From the NCBI GenBank assembly GCA_907165065.1, contig OU015529.1, positions 9,247,554 to 9,311,553 on the forward strand: a stretch of DNA of 64,000 nucleotides, read 5' to 3'. The first letter of the stretch is position 1. Every line of letters starts with the position of its first letter. Made by a program: the position numbers and the translations under genes. Below, piece by piece: positions 37,221-50,400 of the stretch. Source of the DNA: Caprimulgus europaeus. Its lineage: Eukaryota > Chordata > Aves > Caprimulgiformes > Caprimulgidae. The notes under the pieces are model-generated. The model was given only the letters and a program-made list of their open reading frames with translations, was not told the origin of the DNA and ran no database searches.

Positions 37221-38895
37221 AGGACGGCCTTTAATATATAGTATAAGACAAAGGAAAAATTTATACCTAACCTATTATAAGAGAAATGGAAGAGCATGTG
37301 AAGTGAAAAAAAAATATTGACTATCAAAACCAGCTTGATTTCTCCAGTTTTTTTGGCTTTTGGCAGGAATCTGGTGAGCAGGGAAAGGGAATGAGTGTGG
37401 ACCCAGACTGATGAAGTCTAATTTGGGACCAAAAGAGAAAGAAGCAGGAAAAACAGAATCACAACCAATATATCCATTCACAATCCAGTCCAATCGATCT
37501 TTACGCTGTTATCTTTTTCCTGTACTTATATAGGGTCTAGATTCCTCTGTGTCACTAATTCCTCCTCCCTCAATCCTTGTTTTTTGTTATTTATCTTGAA
37601 TTACATGACAGTAATGCTGTCTTTAAAACATTAGTGTAATTGAATGAAAAGGCTACATCCTTTATTCGTACTTAACCTTTACAGGACACATTTATTTATT
37701 TAGAAATACTCCCCGGCTGAATGCACCTGTAGGATTCTCCACATTTGTTAGAAGCATAATAATGCAGGAATTAAAAATATTATAATGCTTATTTTTTATT
37801 ATTTTTAGCTGCAAATGTAATCTTTTGTGGAAAATGTCAGGATACTTTTTAGGGTTTCTATGTTCATTGTCACAGGTTTCCCAGTTTCCCAGACAGTATT
37901 TATACAGAAGAAGATGCAGCTTCACCTGGTTTTCATCCAGAAAAAAAATGTTGAGGACCCAAGACTGGCCTGTGAAACACGAGGAGTCTTTGACATGTTG
38001 GGCAAGAAGACTGAGACTAATTTCTGCACAGGGAAAGTGGGATCCATGTGGCTCTGGGAAGGGATATTTTTGATTTAAAAAACTGAGTAATGGAAATAAA
38101 TTAGTTTTGAGGCTGACCAGGCAAAAGGACTGGAATTTTAGACTTACATTTATGGTGATGCCATGGCTACAGAGGCTTCAGTATCATATTATCAGCAGTG
38201 GAGTAATTCATGAGTTTCTGAAGCAAAAGGAGACTGCTGGAATTAAGGGCTCTTTGACTGTAGTTGTCTCAGTCCTGAATATTCTGTCTCCCAAGCAGTG
38301 TCAAATGCAGTCCTGCACATAGGGCTGAATGACCATCCAGTCAGAGCCACTGGGAGCTTTTTTGTTCCTGCTAAAAGCAGACTGACTAATGTTTGTAAAC
38401 TCTCCACAATCTGCTGGTGTCATTGCTATTTATCAGCAGTTTAAATATTCAGTATTTTTAAGTAAATAGAAGACTGCGATGCTGCCAGCCTGATAAATAT
38501 CAGAGGATTAAATTTGCTTAGAAAACTGAAGTACTTGCAAATTAATTTAGTATATTTAATCTGCATTTAAGAGGAGGAAAACCCTTTCATTTTAATATTG
38601 AAGCTCAGTGTAATTTTTATGTGCATACTGTTCCACTTTATTCCTAAGTACATAAAAGGCAAATAATGCTGTTTCTTTGGGCAGATGGATACATTACTAA
38701 AAATGACAAGCCTGTTAGATCAACAAGGACTGTATAATTATCATGGGGAAATAAAGCCGATAAATCTATCTGGTATAAATTTTAGGCTTATGAAGTCATA
38801 CATAATGAAATAAATATTTAATTTTTCTAAAATCCAACATCTCACTTTAGAGACGGGAATATTAAAAATTAATTTCCATTTCTTATGATGGCTAC
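37221..38895. other. Intergenic stretch, no gene seen
   Basis: No supported gene. Overlapping plus-strand frames at 37.83-38.08 kb have no domain. The part at about 38.39-38.69 kb is rich in TAAT, AATTAA and TTTAAAT words and reads like a conserved non-coding element. Confidence 0.6.
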
Positions 38896-39133
38896 AGTGT
38901 GGTTGAGTGGTTTCAGCATGGGCATGTACTCCCAGCACTTCGTGATCCTATTTCTGGTTCTGACATTGATTCACACTGTGGCCTGAGACAAATCATTCAA
39001 CCTCTCTGTACTCCTCTGCCCATCTGTAAAGCAGAGATAATGCTCACCCGCTTCACAGAACCATTAGGAGAATTAACATCTGTTCTGCATCTTGAAGACA
39101 TGAAATGCTCTAAAAATGCAAAATAGTATTATT
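38896..39133 (+). mobile_element. MIR-type SINE (amniote-wide, MIR1_Amn-like), nearly complete
   Basis: Matches the tRNA-derived MIR/CORE SINE layout over about 240 bases. The head has GAGTGGTTTCAGCATGGGC, then CTATTTCTGGTTCTGACATT. The central part has CACTGTGGCCTGAGACAAAT, AACCTCTCTGTACTCC and CCCATCTGTAAAGCAGAGAT. The 3' part has CATTAGGAGAATTAAC and ends AAAATGCAAAATAGTATTAT. Families of this type were active in early amniotes, so this copy predates birds. It is unusually complete for its age. Confidence 0.85.
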
Positions 39134-40011
39134 CAAGAGATGGCTAAAACTTCTCAGGGTTTGGAGATTTTTGCTTTGTCACCAAATTTCTTAGTACCTG
39201 GCAGGAGCGATTTCTCCTTCAATTATTTGGTCAGCTCCTTCTTTCTGTAAGATTTAATATTTCACTCTCCTAGCTAAGTCTGTCACCATTAAAAAAGAGA
39301 TGTTTACTGTAAGTTAGCTCTTCCCTAGGAATAATTGGCAGCATGTTCCTTGCAGAGGCACAGCAGAGAGCTCATCCTCTGCAAAAGATTCAACCCCTGA
39401 CAACGTAGGTCCTGCTCTGCGAACAAAGACTCAAACAGTGGCTGCTTCCTAATTATGGAGAAAAAGTGAAGGAAAAGGGCTACCAAGGGATATAAAATTA
39501 TGTATTGGGGGCACAAACTCAGAGAAGAAAGGTTTGATAATTAGAATTTTGCCATGTATCTGAATAGAAGCAGCTTCTCTACAATGAATGAAGAAAATAT
39601 TTCTTTTCATTAAAAATTTTGCAGACTGCAAGGAATGGTGCGTAGCAACAAGACTGAAACATTTGTATTTCAAAACAGAAGCGTAATTGGTTTCCTTTTT
39701 TAAACAATCATATTTTTGCTATACTACATATTATGTCTACCCATTCTATGCAGCATGCTTCCAAAGTTCTTTGATTTCTTTCTCTGTCTGTTTGTGTGCT
39801 CAGGCAGTGTTTATTTATCTCACTTCTGTATTTGTTTACTTTCTGAAGTGAAAGGTAAACAAACTTAGTGCTATCATTTTTTTTTCATTAATACAATTTC
39901 AAGTAAATTCTATTTGTACACCTGAAATTCCAGTAAAATATTTCAGATATGTAGGAATGGGCCTTGTATTCTAAAGTATCCGTTCTCTTTAAAAAAAAAA
40001 AGTACAGCTTA

Positions 40012-40045
<34 letters not shown>

Positions 40046-40329
40046 TATAACACTTTTTAATTGACTAGGGAGAAAGATAAGATTTACAATCCATTTTTAT
40101 CAGAGGTGGTTTAGAGGTGGTTTTACATGTTCTGCTGTGCTTGAGTGGCATTAATAATGACCTTTGCATGATTAACTCAAAAGCCTATCCTGAAAAGATG
40201 GCCAGCTATGCTTTAACTGCCATTATTATGGAATTCACTTTGGCCTTGAAGTCTTTAGTAGGCTGTAAAATAGTGTCTATTCCAAATAAGCTCTGTTCCC
40301 TACTACCTATCTATCTCCCTTATATACAG
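39134..40329. other. Intergenic stretch with A-rich and (TA)n tract
   Basis: No gene recognised. It holds the A-run/(TA)n compound repeat at 39.99-40.05 kb. Short overlapping minus-strand frames at 39.3-39.7 kb have no recognisable content. Confidence 0.65.
39991..40049. repeat. Compound A-run and (TA)10 microsatellite
   Basis: Eleven A (39,991-40,001), a short spacer, nineteen A (40,011-40,029), then ten TA units (40,030-40,049). Likely highly length-variable and prone to assembly or sequencing error. Confidence 0.93.
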
Positions 40330-40558
40330 TCATAGATAACAAGGGCAGAAAGAATTGTTATCATCATATCTACCTCCATCAGACTGATCTTTTGGATATC
40401 CTTGGTAGTGAATGTCCTTTAGCCCAGATCAAGCTGTGTTTGAGCTAAGTTCCTCCTCCTCTGAAGTCAGGGGTCTTGATTTAAAGATTTCAAGTATCCA
40501 TTCTACTTCTGGACAGTTACCTATCTCTCTAATTAGAAATAGTGTTTCTTATTTTTAG
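40330..40558 (-). mobile_element. Ancient CR1 LINE 3' fragment
   Basis: The plus strand reads TCATAGATAACAAGGGCAGA and ATTGTTATCATCATATCTAC, then TGAAGTCAGGGGTCTTGATT and TAAAGATTTCAAGTATCCAT. These follow the complement of the older CR1 type common in turtles and crocodilians (ATAGATTCCAAGGCCAGAAGG...GATCATCTAGTCTGACC...TGATTTAAAGATTTCAAGT). Identity is low and there are small gaps, as expected for a copy older than the bird-specific CR1 families. Confidence 0.7.
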
Positions 40559-41698
40559 GCACTGAGTAGTTTGGCTGGATCTTGTTATGGTTTTGAGTGA
40601 GAGAGAAAGGAGCTGTCACTAGGAATGACAAAATAAGTATTTGTAGGCTGATAATATCATTTCTTATTTTTTTTTTTAAAGAAAAGTGAGCTAATTAGCC
40701 CCTAGACACGTGGCAGGTTTTCCAAACTTTGAATCATTTTTATAGTCCTGTAGCGAATCCTCTTCTTTTTGTCAGCTTACTTTCTAAAAAAAACTATTTT
40801 AAAATTAATTTAATCATTTCACTGCAGTCTCAGCTAGAAGCTGAACAATTCTAGAAATTCTAATTCTTCACTGCTCTTTCTGTAGATATGTAAATCCATA
40901 CTCACAAGACAAAGATAAAATGACAATACCTGAAATAATCAGTTTACCATACAGCCACCAAACGAATTCCCTTCCACATACATCATAGGCAGCACTATTT
41001 CCAGCAACCAAGGCAGATCATGGAAAATAGACAGACTAAGCTTTGACCACCCATAATAACAACAGCTGTCCTGAAGTTACACGGGCCAGAACAAGAGCTG
41101 AAGAGTGGTTGTGTCTGTTGCTGTAATACCCTTTCTTCCCGAGGCAATCCACAGCTTTTCACAGACACACCTCAGGATTCACATACCTGGGGTGCTTCAA
41201 ATGGGCATACAGATGTTGAGCTTTGGATTTGGATGAAGGATTGTGCTGGGGTGGCCAAGGGAGCTCAGCTTTGAGCATTATGCTCTGCAGTGTTTGCAGA
41301 ACAAGGTCACAGGGCAGCTGGAATCCAGCAGCATCTGTAAAGGATGGGGGCAACCCACTGGGGCACACGTGTGAGCTGTCAAACTGAAAGGCAAGGGTAC
41401 TTGGTACCACAACACTGACTTGGTTCTATACATTGAACAATTTGTATGCTAGTGTACATATCCATTCCTCCATAGCTATCTATGTTTTGCTCATCCACAA
41501 TGCCAATACAGAGCTCTAAATATATCATTATTTCTAAAACATGCCAGTGCTCCAGCCGACCTTATGAACACCTATAAAATTGTAATGTAAGAGTTTGGAA
41601 TCACACATGAAATAACAATTTTTGAGAAGTCCTCCTTTTGTTTGTTTCCATTTAAATCTAAATAAAACAAAAAATGGTAAAATCTATTTTCTGTCTGG

Positions 41699-41728
<30 letters not shown>
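41699..41728. repeat. Uninterrupted A30 homopolymer
   Basis: Thirty consecutive A. No SINE or processed pseudogene body that would explain it as a poly(A) tail was recognised on the left side. Confidence 0.95.
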
Positions 41729-41732
<4 letters not shown>

Positions 41733-43950
41733 AAAATATGTTCATTCCCCAGAACAAATTTCAAAGCCCGGAGAAACTGGAGTTCATACAGTACCCATTC
41801 TCAAAAGCACCCTGAATTCTACCTACAAAATATGCTTTAGATAAATTCTGCTATTTCCTTTTGCTACATTCTCTGGAAGTATTTTACATTCTGCCTTGTG
41901 CACAGATCTCGACACAAAGGACTGGATAACGCAGCCCCAATTCATGTCGCAGTGTACCTATGCCATGGAAAATCTCACTGCCTTCAATGAGATATTGCTG
42001 TATCTAAGGCATACTAATATGAGCAAGAGTTGATGACTAACATGAGCATCTGCTTCAAAAAGACACAGCTAGAGCTGAGATATTATTATAGACAGTCTAT
42101 TGTACTTGCAAAAGACAAGTAAAGAGTTCTTGGTTGAGAATACATGTCAGAAAAATGACATGTTTTCATCACTTCCAGCCATAGTTAAAAGACTTTGAAT
42201 ACATTAACCAGCTGAAGGAAATATACTTTCAGCTTTTGTATCACAGTGGGAATCTGTAAATGCAAGTTACAATGCAACAGACAATTAGTGTGAATTCAAC
42301 CGTTTATCATTTCTAGTAAGTTAATTTTTTTTTTTACTTTTTTTTTTTTAATGTACACAAAGAAATGTAGTATTTTTCACCAAGTTTACAATGCTCCAGT
42401 TTTGGGGATCCAAGCTAGTGAAAGGAGTTTAGGGTGGGCAGGGCTGACTCAGTAACCATAGCTGAGTAACACAAAGCTTTAGATCATCATTTTAATTCAA
42501 GTATACATGATCCAAACCCTTTTGATGAAAATCTGGTCGACAATTCAGCATGCCAACTGGCATGGGATCCTGAGCTTTGCTTTCAGTAACTACTTATCAA
42601 TAGTAGTTATTTCTTCTGGTTTCTTTCCTAAATCAGACTTGTTATTTCCTTTATGCAGAAGACTTCAGCTGTACTCCAGGGACTGAATTCCAAGAACGTA
42701 CAGGGATGCCTGTGTTATCTCTAGGAATGCACAGCATCGTTTCTGAAAGGGATTGCTTGTGCTGGCATGGCAAGCATTTGAGGATAGATGTTTTGAATAA
42801 AACCTTCCCCTGTAATCATGTACTAAATCAGAATCACCCTGTTGTGAAATGGGTGTGCCCAGGTGGATGGACTGGACTGGACTGGTCCTCCACACTTCCT
42901 GACTCTGTGTTTCTTAAAATGACTTGGACATCTCTAAATCCAGACTGACAGCATGACACTCTGACAGCAGTACACTACCATGTCACTGGATAAGGGAATG
43001 GAACTAAAGGGTCCAACCCTTACCCAAATTAGGCTTTCAAAGAAAATCACGATAGATTTAAGAATTGAGTGTAAAAGTAATGGGCTAGTTGTGAATAATG
43101 TAGTTTGAAAATAAAAGAAAAAAACAGATAAAAGGATAAAACTTGCTAGGAAAGATGTGGCCACAGGGGCAAAAGGTGTGTGAACACCTCAGACTTCTGT
43201 CAGAGACATATCCACAGCTGTGAGTGCTACTGAAATGGCTAAAAGGGAGCACAAGGGCATTTGTAGTACAAAAAGTCTGGAAACATAACTGTGTATATCA
43301 CCTTTACCCAGAAAGAAAAGCAGCCATTTTCAAACACATATATAAAAAGAGGGAAAGTAAATTGAAACCTTTACATAGCCAGATTTGTCAGTTCTATTTA
43401 AAATACATGGCTTTAAAAATGGGAAACCAGATCCCTGAAAATGTTCCCATACCTGTGCAGATTCTTATCCAGTCCATCCATGTTGGTACAATCTTCTGCT
43501 GAGCTTTACCTCCCTGTCACAAATCTCATGTTTCTCATGCATTTAGAGCAGCATCAATTTTGCTATGTCATACAAGAAGAAGAGTGTTAATGTAAATATG
43601 GCACTATGAAGCAAGAGACCAGGTTATTCAGACAATGTCATACTAAAAGAAACTCAAAGATAAGCAAAGAATTAGTATTAATTGTCACAAATCATCTTCA
43701 GCAAATTTTATCACTGTATGTAGTTAGGTTTTTTCCTTTGTTTGAATTAGTGTAAGTAGACCCCTTATCATTTCCTCCATCCACCAGCCTTTTCCATTCT
43801 TTTACTTTACCCCTCCTACTCCCCTAAAAAGGACACAAAATTTAGTATAAAATTTGTAATGGCCAAATTAACTGACATTTCCAGGATGCTTCAGCTGTCA
43901 ATGTCTGTGATGGCAGGAGATGTTTTGCCAGCACCACTTTCCTGAAAAGA

Positions 43951-43970
43951 TATATATACATATATATATA
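43951..43970. repeat. (TA)n microsatellite
   Basis: Alternating TA with a single C interruption, 20 bases. Confidence 0.85.
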
Positions 43971-46895
43971 GCCAAGAACAGTGTGGGAGCTGTTTCCCAA
44001 GAAAATGGTGAAAGTCACTAGTGACATGAGAGTTATTCATATATATCATTCCTACAGTGTCTGTAAGTGTCCATGGCAGATGAATAAAACAAAAGTGCTT
44101 TCCCAGAAAGTAAATGATATAAAGCTTTTTAATTAATGTGATGGCTTAGTCGGTGTCATTAAGCACCTCTTTAGGTTAATTGTATTCTCAGCAGGGGTGT
44201 GGATAAATAGGAAGTCATTTTACACCCTCTTCCAGTTAAAGCATCATTTTTATTAGATCAGAAGGGACTAGGCTTTTCCAGTTCTTTTATTTCTCTTACT
44301 GCACTATGAGGTGACAAATTCTCTCTCTGTTTCAAGCCTTACAATAGCATTAAGCCCCTTATTTTAAAAAAATATAAAACCAACTCCAATAAATAAGTTT
44401 AAGCCCACACTGCCCTCTTACTCACACACTAAGAAGTGTGAGAATTTGAGGCCAAACTTGAAGCTGAAGATCACTGTCCATTTCTGGAGTGGAATTATGT
44501 TTTTGACTACTCTTCTGCTCTTAGCCAAAGCGAGATCAGCTCATTGTTATTTAATTCTATAGCATGCAAGAAAGGACACAAGAAAATACAACAATTCATC
44601 CAAACACTGTGCTTCCAGTGAAGAGCTCTATCATAGCTAGCTGTCTCCAAAGACAGCTGTCTGTATATGAAACACAAAGCCACATCTGTGGTGATACTTC
44701 TACAGTTATACTCTCAGTATTTCCTAAGCAAGCCTGAAGTATTCCTGATATTTCACAGTTAAAACCACCCCTTATATTAAATCCTACAGATTTTTCTCTT
44801 TTTTAGCCTTTTTTAAATAGACAGAAGCCAAGAGTGTGCTTGCTTTACTTACAGGCTTCCTTTTTAGGAAGGAGACCTATTTTATATGAATTTGCATCAG
44901 TAACTGAGACAATTAAACAAACACATTAAAACATCTCAGCAATTGATTCTGACAGAAGTAAAATAGTGTGCTGAAAGCACAAAGGAAGTGCTGTGGTGTA
45001 ACTCTGCTACCTGACCTTACACACAGGCTGACAAACAGATTCGCAGGGCTTCAAATTTACGCATTAATGTTCAGATACTTAAAAGTTTAAATATTTAAAT
45101 CTGGATTTACTTGTTATCCTACGCAGCCTCCTGCAGGTTTACAGGCCTAAATTCTTCAGATTTGTCTAATTCTAGGCTGTCTTTGCATGACACTTTGGAG
45201 CAGGTTTTAGCAAATGCTTTTGTTCCTGAGTTGTTGCAGCAGCATCAGCCTGTTCTGAAATCAAGTATGTAGCTTGGAGACAGCTCACCCTGGGCAATGC
45301 TAAGGAACCCGGAGGGCCCAAACCTCAGTTGCCCCAAGGTTTTTTGATATGCAAGATAAAAAATGAAATAAGAAACATGTCCTGTAGCACCTATTGCTTG
45401 GCATCTGCCTGCTCGCATCCCCAGCACCACAAGGAACTGAAAAAGTAAATAAAATAAACAAAAAAAACCCAAACCTAAAACCCCCAGAAAACCCATCCTT
45501 TAAAAAGGAATTAATCTTTTGTACCCCTAGCATCCCAAAATTGGAATATAACAGTATGTCAAGACATCCTAATACATCAGAGAGAATAAAGGCTATATGG
45601 GACCAGTTTAGTAATACTTTCACTATAAGGCACAATGAAGGGATAGGAAATTGTTTATAACAATCAAAATAAAAAGATGACAGAGCTGAGAGCACAACCT
45701 AACACACATTACTAACATTATCTGCAGTTCATGCCAGGCTTAGTTCCACTGAATGGTTTCTCTGCTTGCACATTATCAGGGATTTTTGTGGTATTTATGT
45801 GTTGAAACTACAGATAATTTGTATTCTTCTCTACACTGACGTCCGAGAATTTAATATAAAAGGTAATATTAGTGTTTAAAGCCCTGATATGCTCTCCCTG
45901 AAGGTGTACCTGCTGTGATAGGAGGCTGGTTTCTGATTCTGAGAGAAGACTCTTCTTCGTCAGACCCATTCCCAGAACTTCTTTACTCATTGTTATCAGA
46001 AATAGTGCACATTGATAAAGTAGCCCCTCCTTCCATTGATACACCTTAGGGCTGACCCTGAGCAGGAAAATCCTGCTTTTTTCTAACTTCTTCTTTGGAC
46101 TATACACAGGTTTTCAATTTGATGGTGTGCTTGTTTATATTCATAAACTTCATTGTGTCTCATGACATGACAACATTTGGGGGAAAAATAGGAGAGGCTG
46201 ATTCCATACCTCATCCTAAAGTGCCTCATAAGTGTCTCTTTCAAACACAATAAAATCTTACTTTTTATCCTGAAACCATGGTTGCCTGCAAGCCCAGGCA
46301 GTCTATACAGCAGCCAAAGAAGCTACTGTAAAGCCACCCCTTCAGTGCAGCTTCATTCTTCAAACTCTTGAGCACCATTAAAAGAAACACTGAACTTACA
46401 CTTGAACATCTGTCATTCAGGTGTCCCTCCTCTTAAACTTAAATCTGGTTTCATCCCACATGAGTGCAGTGCTGGTTACCAGCAGGGTTACTGGGGATAG
46501 CTTATTGGTACTGGAGGGAAATGGCAGCTGAGGAAACAAAGATGCAATGCAGAAATTTATAAACTGATTTAGCATCATTTTAAGCCTCTTGTGTGGGCAC
46601 TTCTGAAAAAAAAATAGTATTTTCCTCTTTTCCCCCTTTTTTCTGTAGGGCACAAAACAGTTTGTGACAGAACCTGAACTCTGGAAATACCATATTGCTG
46701 AAATTTAGCTTTTGACATTTGCATGAGATCCAAAGGATGGAAACCTAGGGCTGAACAAGGACTTTTGAGTCTCTGAGCGTAAGCTACCTGCAACTGCAAG
46801 AGAAATGCCATAACATGCCCAATGCAAATTCATCATTAGCCATTCTAACATCTGTTGGGTAGTTTGCTCTTGCAACTGCCATTATAAAACTATTT

Positions 46896-46965
46896 AGAAT
46901 CATAGAATCACTCAGGTAGAAAAGGACCTTTAAGATCATCAACTCTAACTGCAAACATCAAATGA
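46896..46965 (-). mobile_element. CR1 LINE 3' tail fragment
   Basis: The plus strand shows AGAATCATAGAATCACTCAG, then AAAAGGACCTTTAAGATCAT. This is the complement of a CR1 3' end with its ATTCTATGATTCT tail. Only about 65-70 bases match clearly. The following 100 bases may be a decayed continuation but cannot be supported by eye. Confidence 0.8.
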
Positions 46966-47392
46966 ACTTTTGCAAAGTCAGAATCTTTTAATCATTAAGA
47001 AATGTCTAATTTCCAACCTAAGTATATCTGGGGCAAGTGCCTATTTAATCTGCGCTCGAACGCGTGTTACAATCTCTGCTATCTCAAACACTTCCTGTCA
47101 TTCTCTGACATTTGCTCCTCTACAGTTTCTTTGTAGCTATCAATATTAATATTTCTCTGACTTGGCTTCACTAAGATGGACAACCCAAGCTCTCAGGTTG
47201 TTATTTTCTGGGTCCAGGCTTTATAAACTAAAGACAGATATCTATGTCATGATTTTTTTGAGGTGGAATCAATTCCAGCTTTTCAACCTAAAATCTTGTA
47301 GGCTAATTTACGGAAGTCTAACACTGTCTGGATGTCACCTTGAGGCCCCCAAGTTCAATAGAATTGGAGAAAAGCAATAATCTCTCCTTTCT

Positions 47393-47404
47393 CCCCCCCC
47401 CCCC
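47393..47404. repeat. C12 homopolymer
   Basis: Twelve consecutive C between a TCTCTCC-rich left flank and an A-rich right flank. Such runs are often miscalled in length. Confidence 0.9.
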
Positions 47405-50400
47405 GCAAAAAAATAATATCAAGCAAATATTTCTAACAATTTATTGAAACAAGTCCTTGGAAATTAGCTTTAACCCCAGTGGGAACCCAAAACCTTAGGG
47501 AGTTACATTAGAAATATTAATGGAGGAAAATAAGGAATTTTAATGAATATATGCTAAATATCTTACGACTTGAAGCACTTAAGAAGCAATCGATCTCACC
47601 ACAGTGGTGACAAGCTAGGGAGCAGTGAGCACAGAGACTTATCATCAGATAAAAAGCTCAAAACAGAATTACATTCTGTGCTTGTCACCCAAGCACTAAT
47701 ACTGAGAGGGTGTGGGAAGGCAATTTACATACAGAATTGGAGCCACATACCTAATGTACTCTGATTTTTCACTCAAACTACATTTCACTGACAGAAGGGT
47801 CTTTTTCTGTAGCCACACACTTAGGAAAAATGGGTGATTGCATTTCTCATCCACTATCTCTTTCCCTATAGCACTGGAGAATTATTTTGTGTTCTGCTGA
47901 AAATTTTAAGGTAGTTTAATGAAAACTAGCTAGCCCCCATCTTCTCATCATTTCAAAACTCCTAAAAATACTATTTATAAAGTATGCAACCGGAAAGCTA
48001 CACTGAATAATGTATAAAGTACATGTTTATTTGAATTTCATAGCCTTTTGATGGCAAAAAATTGACAGACTGAAGGATCTTACTCTGCCATGTAGCAAGC
48101 TAGACAGACCTCTGTAAATTTTTCCTTCTTTCAAGCGCATCCATCTCCTGGAAGTGGATACCTGGGAGTGTAATTATTCTATTTATTTTTTTTTTAATCA
48201 CATTTAGTGATTTTTTTTTCCAGAGATGATCTCCCAGATGTTTAACTGACTGCCTAGAATCAGCCCTTTCTTCTCTATCATGGGCAACCATTTCCTTGGT
48301 GACTCAGCCATTCATACATGACAGGACAACTGAGTGATCTTCTAAATTCAAAGCAACTCTACTGACTTCCCCTTGGTGACTGCAATGCTCCATCACAACA
48401 ACTCAGCTGCGCCTCCTGAGTCTTGGTCCCCATAGCAAAGGGATTTCCCACTGCCAAGGACAAGGCCATGCCTAGGAGGCAAGGGAAAGTCTTCACCTGC
48501 AGATGAGACAAGTGATGCACAAGTGGCTTATGTACTGGGTCTGCCCTGCCTCTGAGAAGAACGTGCAACCAACAGGCATGCAAAGGGACAAGGACAAGGG
48601 ACAACACCCACACTGGTTAAACAACTTCACCTTCTCATTGATTCAATTGCCTTCCTCCCCTTCTCTCCTCTCCTAGACATGAGGCAGGAAAATCAGTTCA
48701 GAATGAGCACGTTTCATTCCACGATTTCAGGAAATTCCTCAACAGTCCTCCCTGTTAATAGGCATATTATTACCTGTGCTTTATTCCCACTGTAAAAATT
48801 AGTCATAATATACCATCTGGTTTCCTCCTTAGTCAGCAGCTAGTATATAGCACTATGTGCAAGCACATCAGTGAATTCATTCAGGGTGCAGATATATTTT
48901 TAGTGATCATTTTGACTTTTTCATTTGTAGGAAAGTAGATTTCTTCATTTTCAAGGATGATTGTTACATTGTACTTTTTCTGAGAAAGCAGAATTATTAA
49001 TTTAACCCCTGCAGCAGTCTCGGTTACAAAATGCACATTGCATATGAGATATTTAATGTGCACAGCTGGTGTGACCATTTAAAAAAATTAGGGAGAAAAT
49101 AGCTTCTTGGTTTTCAATTTCTTCCCCAAAAGAAAAAAGAAAAAAAAAGGCACTTTTTGTTCTGCTCTAATTAGTATGTGTGCCAGTGCGTGACTTCCAA
49201 AGCAGGCAGATGCTTTGAATGAAGTGTAATGTAGATTTTCATTAATCTTCTTTGGCATAAGACTTTTCTTCTGCTATGTCTATGTGGGAAGTAATGACTA
49301 GAAAAGATGAGCAATCACAGGCAGTTCTAACCAACTTAAGCTGGCTTTTGTAAAGGGCAAGACAGGGTCATGAAAGCGTATGGTTACCTCAGTGTCTGAC
49401 ACCTCTCGGGTTCTGGTTTTTCATTATGATGAAGGGTTTGGGGTAATTCCTTTTTAATACAAAACATCAAATTCAGCTATGGGAACTCTAAAGAAATTAA
49501 ATATCAATGTACTGACAAATGCATGCATTTCAATCAGTTACATGACTGATCCAAGAGAAAACCACAGAAATGTTTTCCTTACAGCTGGCAGAGAATTAAA
49601 AATTGTACTTTCTGAAGCCACTTTCCTGTTTACAAGGGAATAAGGAGAGTTTTTCCATCTTGCTGGAACTATAAATGAACAGTTTTAAAGCTGGAATTAC
49701 TTTCATATTTTTGCACTTCAATTTAGAGATATTCTGGATTGCTTTAGCTATAGCTAAGGAAGAAAAAAGCTTGGGGATAGGCTGTGCATGTTTCTTCTTA
49801 CTAAACATCCTAGCCAGGTTATTCCACCAAAGAGCCAGATTCTATGTTTGGTGAAAGTTCATGTACCACAACAATAACTGAAGATGCTGCAAGTTCATTT
49901 CCCAGTATCAGAAAGTTCTCTCTTCCCAGGAAAGACTGAAAGTTGAACATAAACTACCCCTCAGAGATACCCTCTTAGTTATGAATGCATACTGAGGATG
50001 TGAGGTTGTTTAAAAACTCTGCTCCTTTTTGAGAACACTGCTATTATTACCTTTTGCTTTTCTGTAGTCTCTTCCATGTCTTTTCTTTTTCTTCTACAAG
50101 ACAGCTTCTGATTCCCTCTGCAGTCCTTCCCTCCATTTGTGAGCTTTGTATCTTACTTTCCTACACTTGTAAGAAGAGAGTTAACTGATTGTTGATCTAT
50201 ACATTAGGTTTCGAGATTAACTCCCAGATAGGAATAATGGAACAGGGAAGTTCATACTCCCTCAGAGACACTGGCTTGGGAAAATGTTGTTGCTCAACTG
50301 TTCAATTTCCACTTTCAAAAGAATCTTTCTCACAAGTATAAGGTCAAAAACATAGCTACTTACCTGAAAGCGTTAACTTTGTCTTCAATAAGAAGCAGAC

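Larger units (their letters stand above)
40559..46895. other. Long intergenic stretch, no gene seen
   Basis: About 6.3 kb without a supported gene. It contains a 30-base A run at 41.70 kb, T-rich runs at 42.33-42.35 kb, a TATATACATATATATATA tract at 43.95 kb and a small hairpin (CTCACAC...GTGTGAG) near 44.42 kb. The overlapping minus-strand frames at 45.25-45.70 kb are hydrophobic, low-complexity and without a known domain. Confidence 0.65.

Noticed and set aside
41699-41728. A30 run as the tail of a processed pseudogene
   Set aside because: No reading frame or gene-like body precedes it and no target-site duplication was found; treated as a homopolymer.
45245-45695. Hydrophobic minus-strand frames suggesting a small membrane protein
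   Set aside because: Phe/Leu-rich translation comes from A-rich plus-strand DNA; two frames overlap and neither has a family signature.
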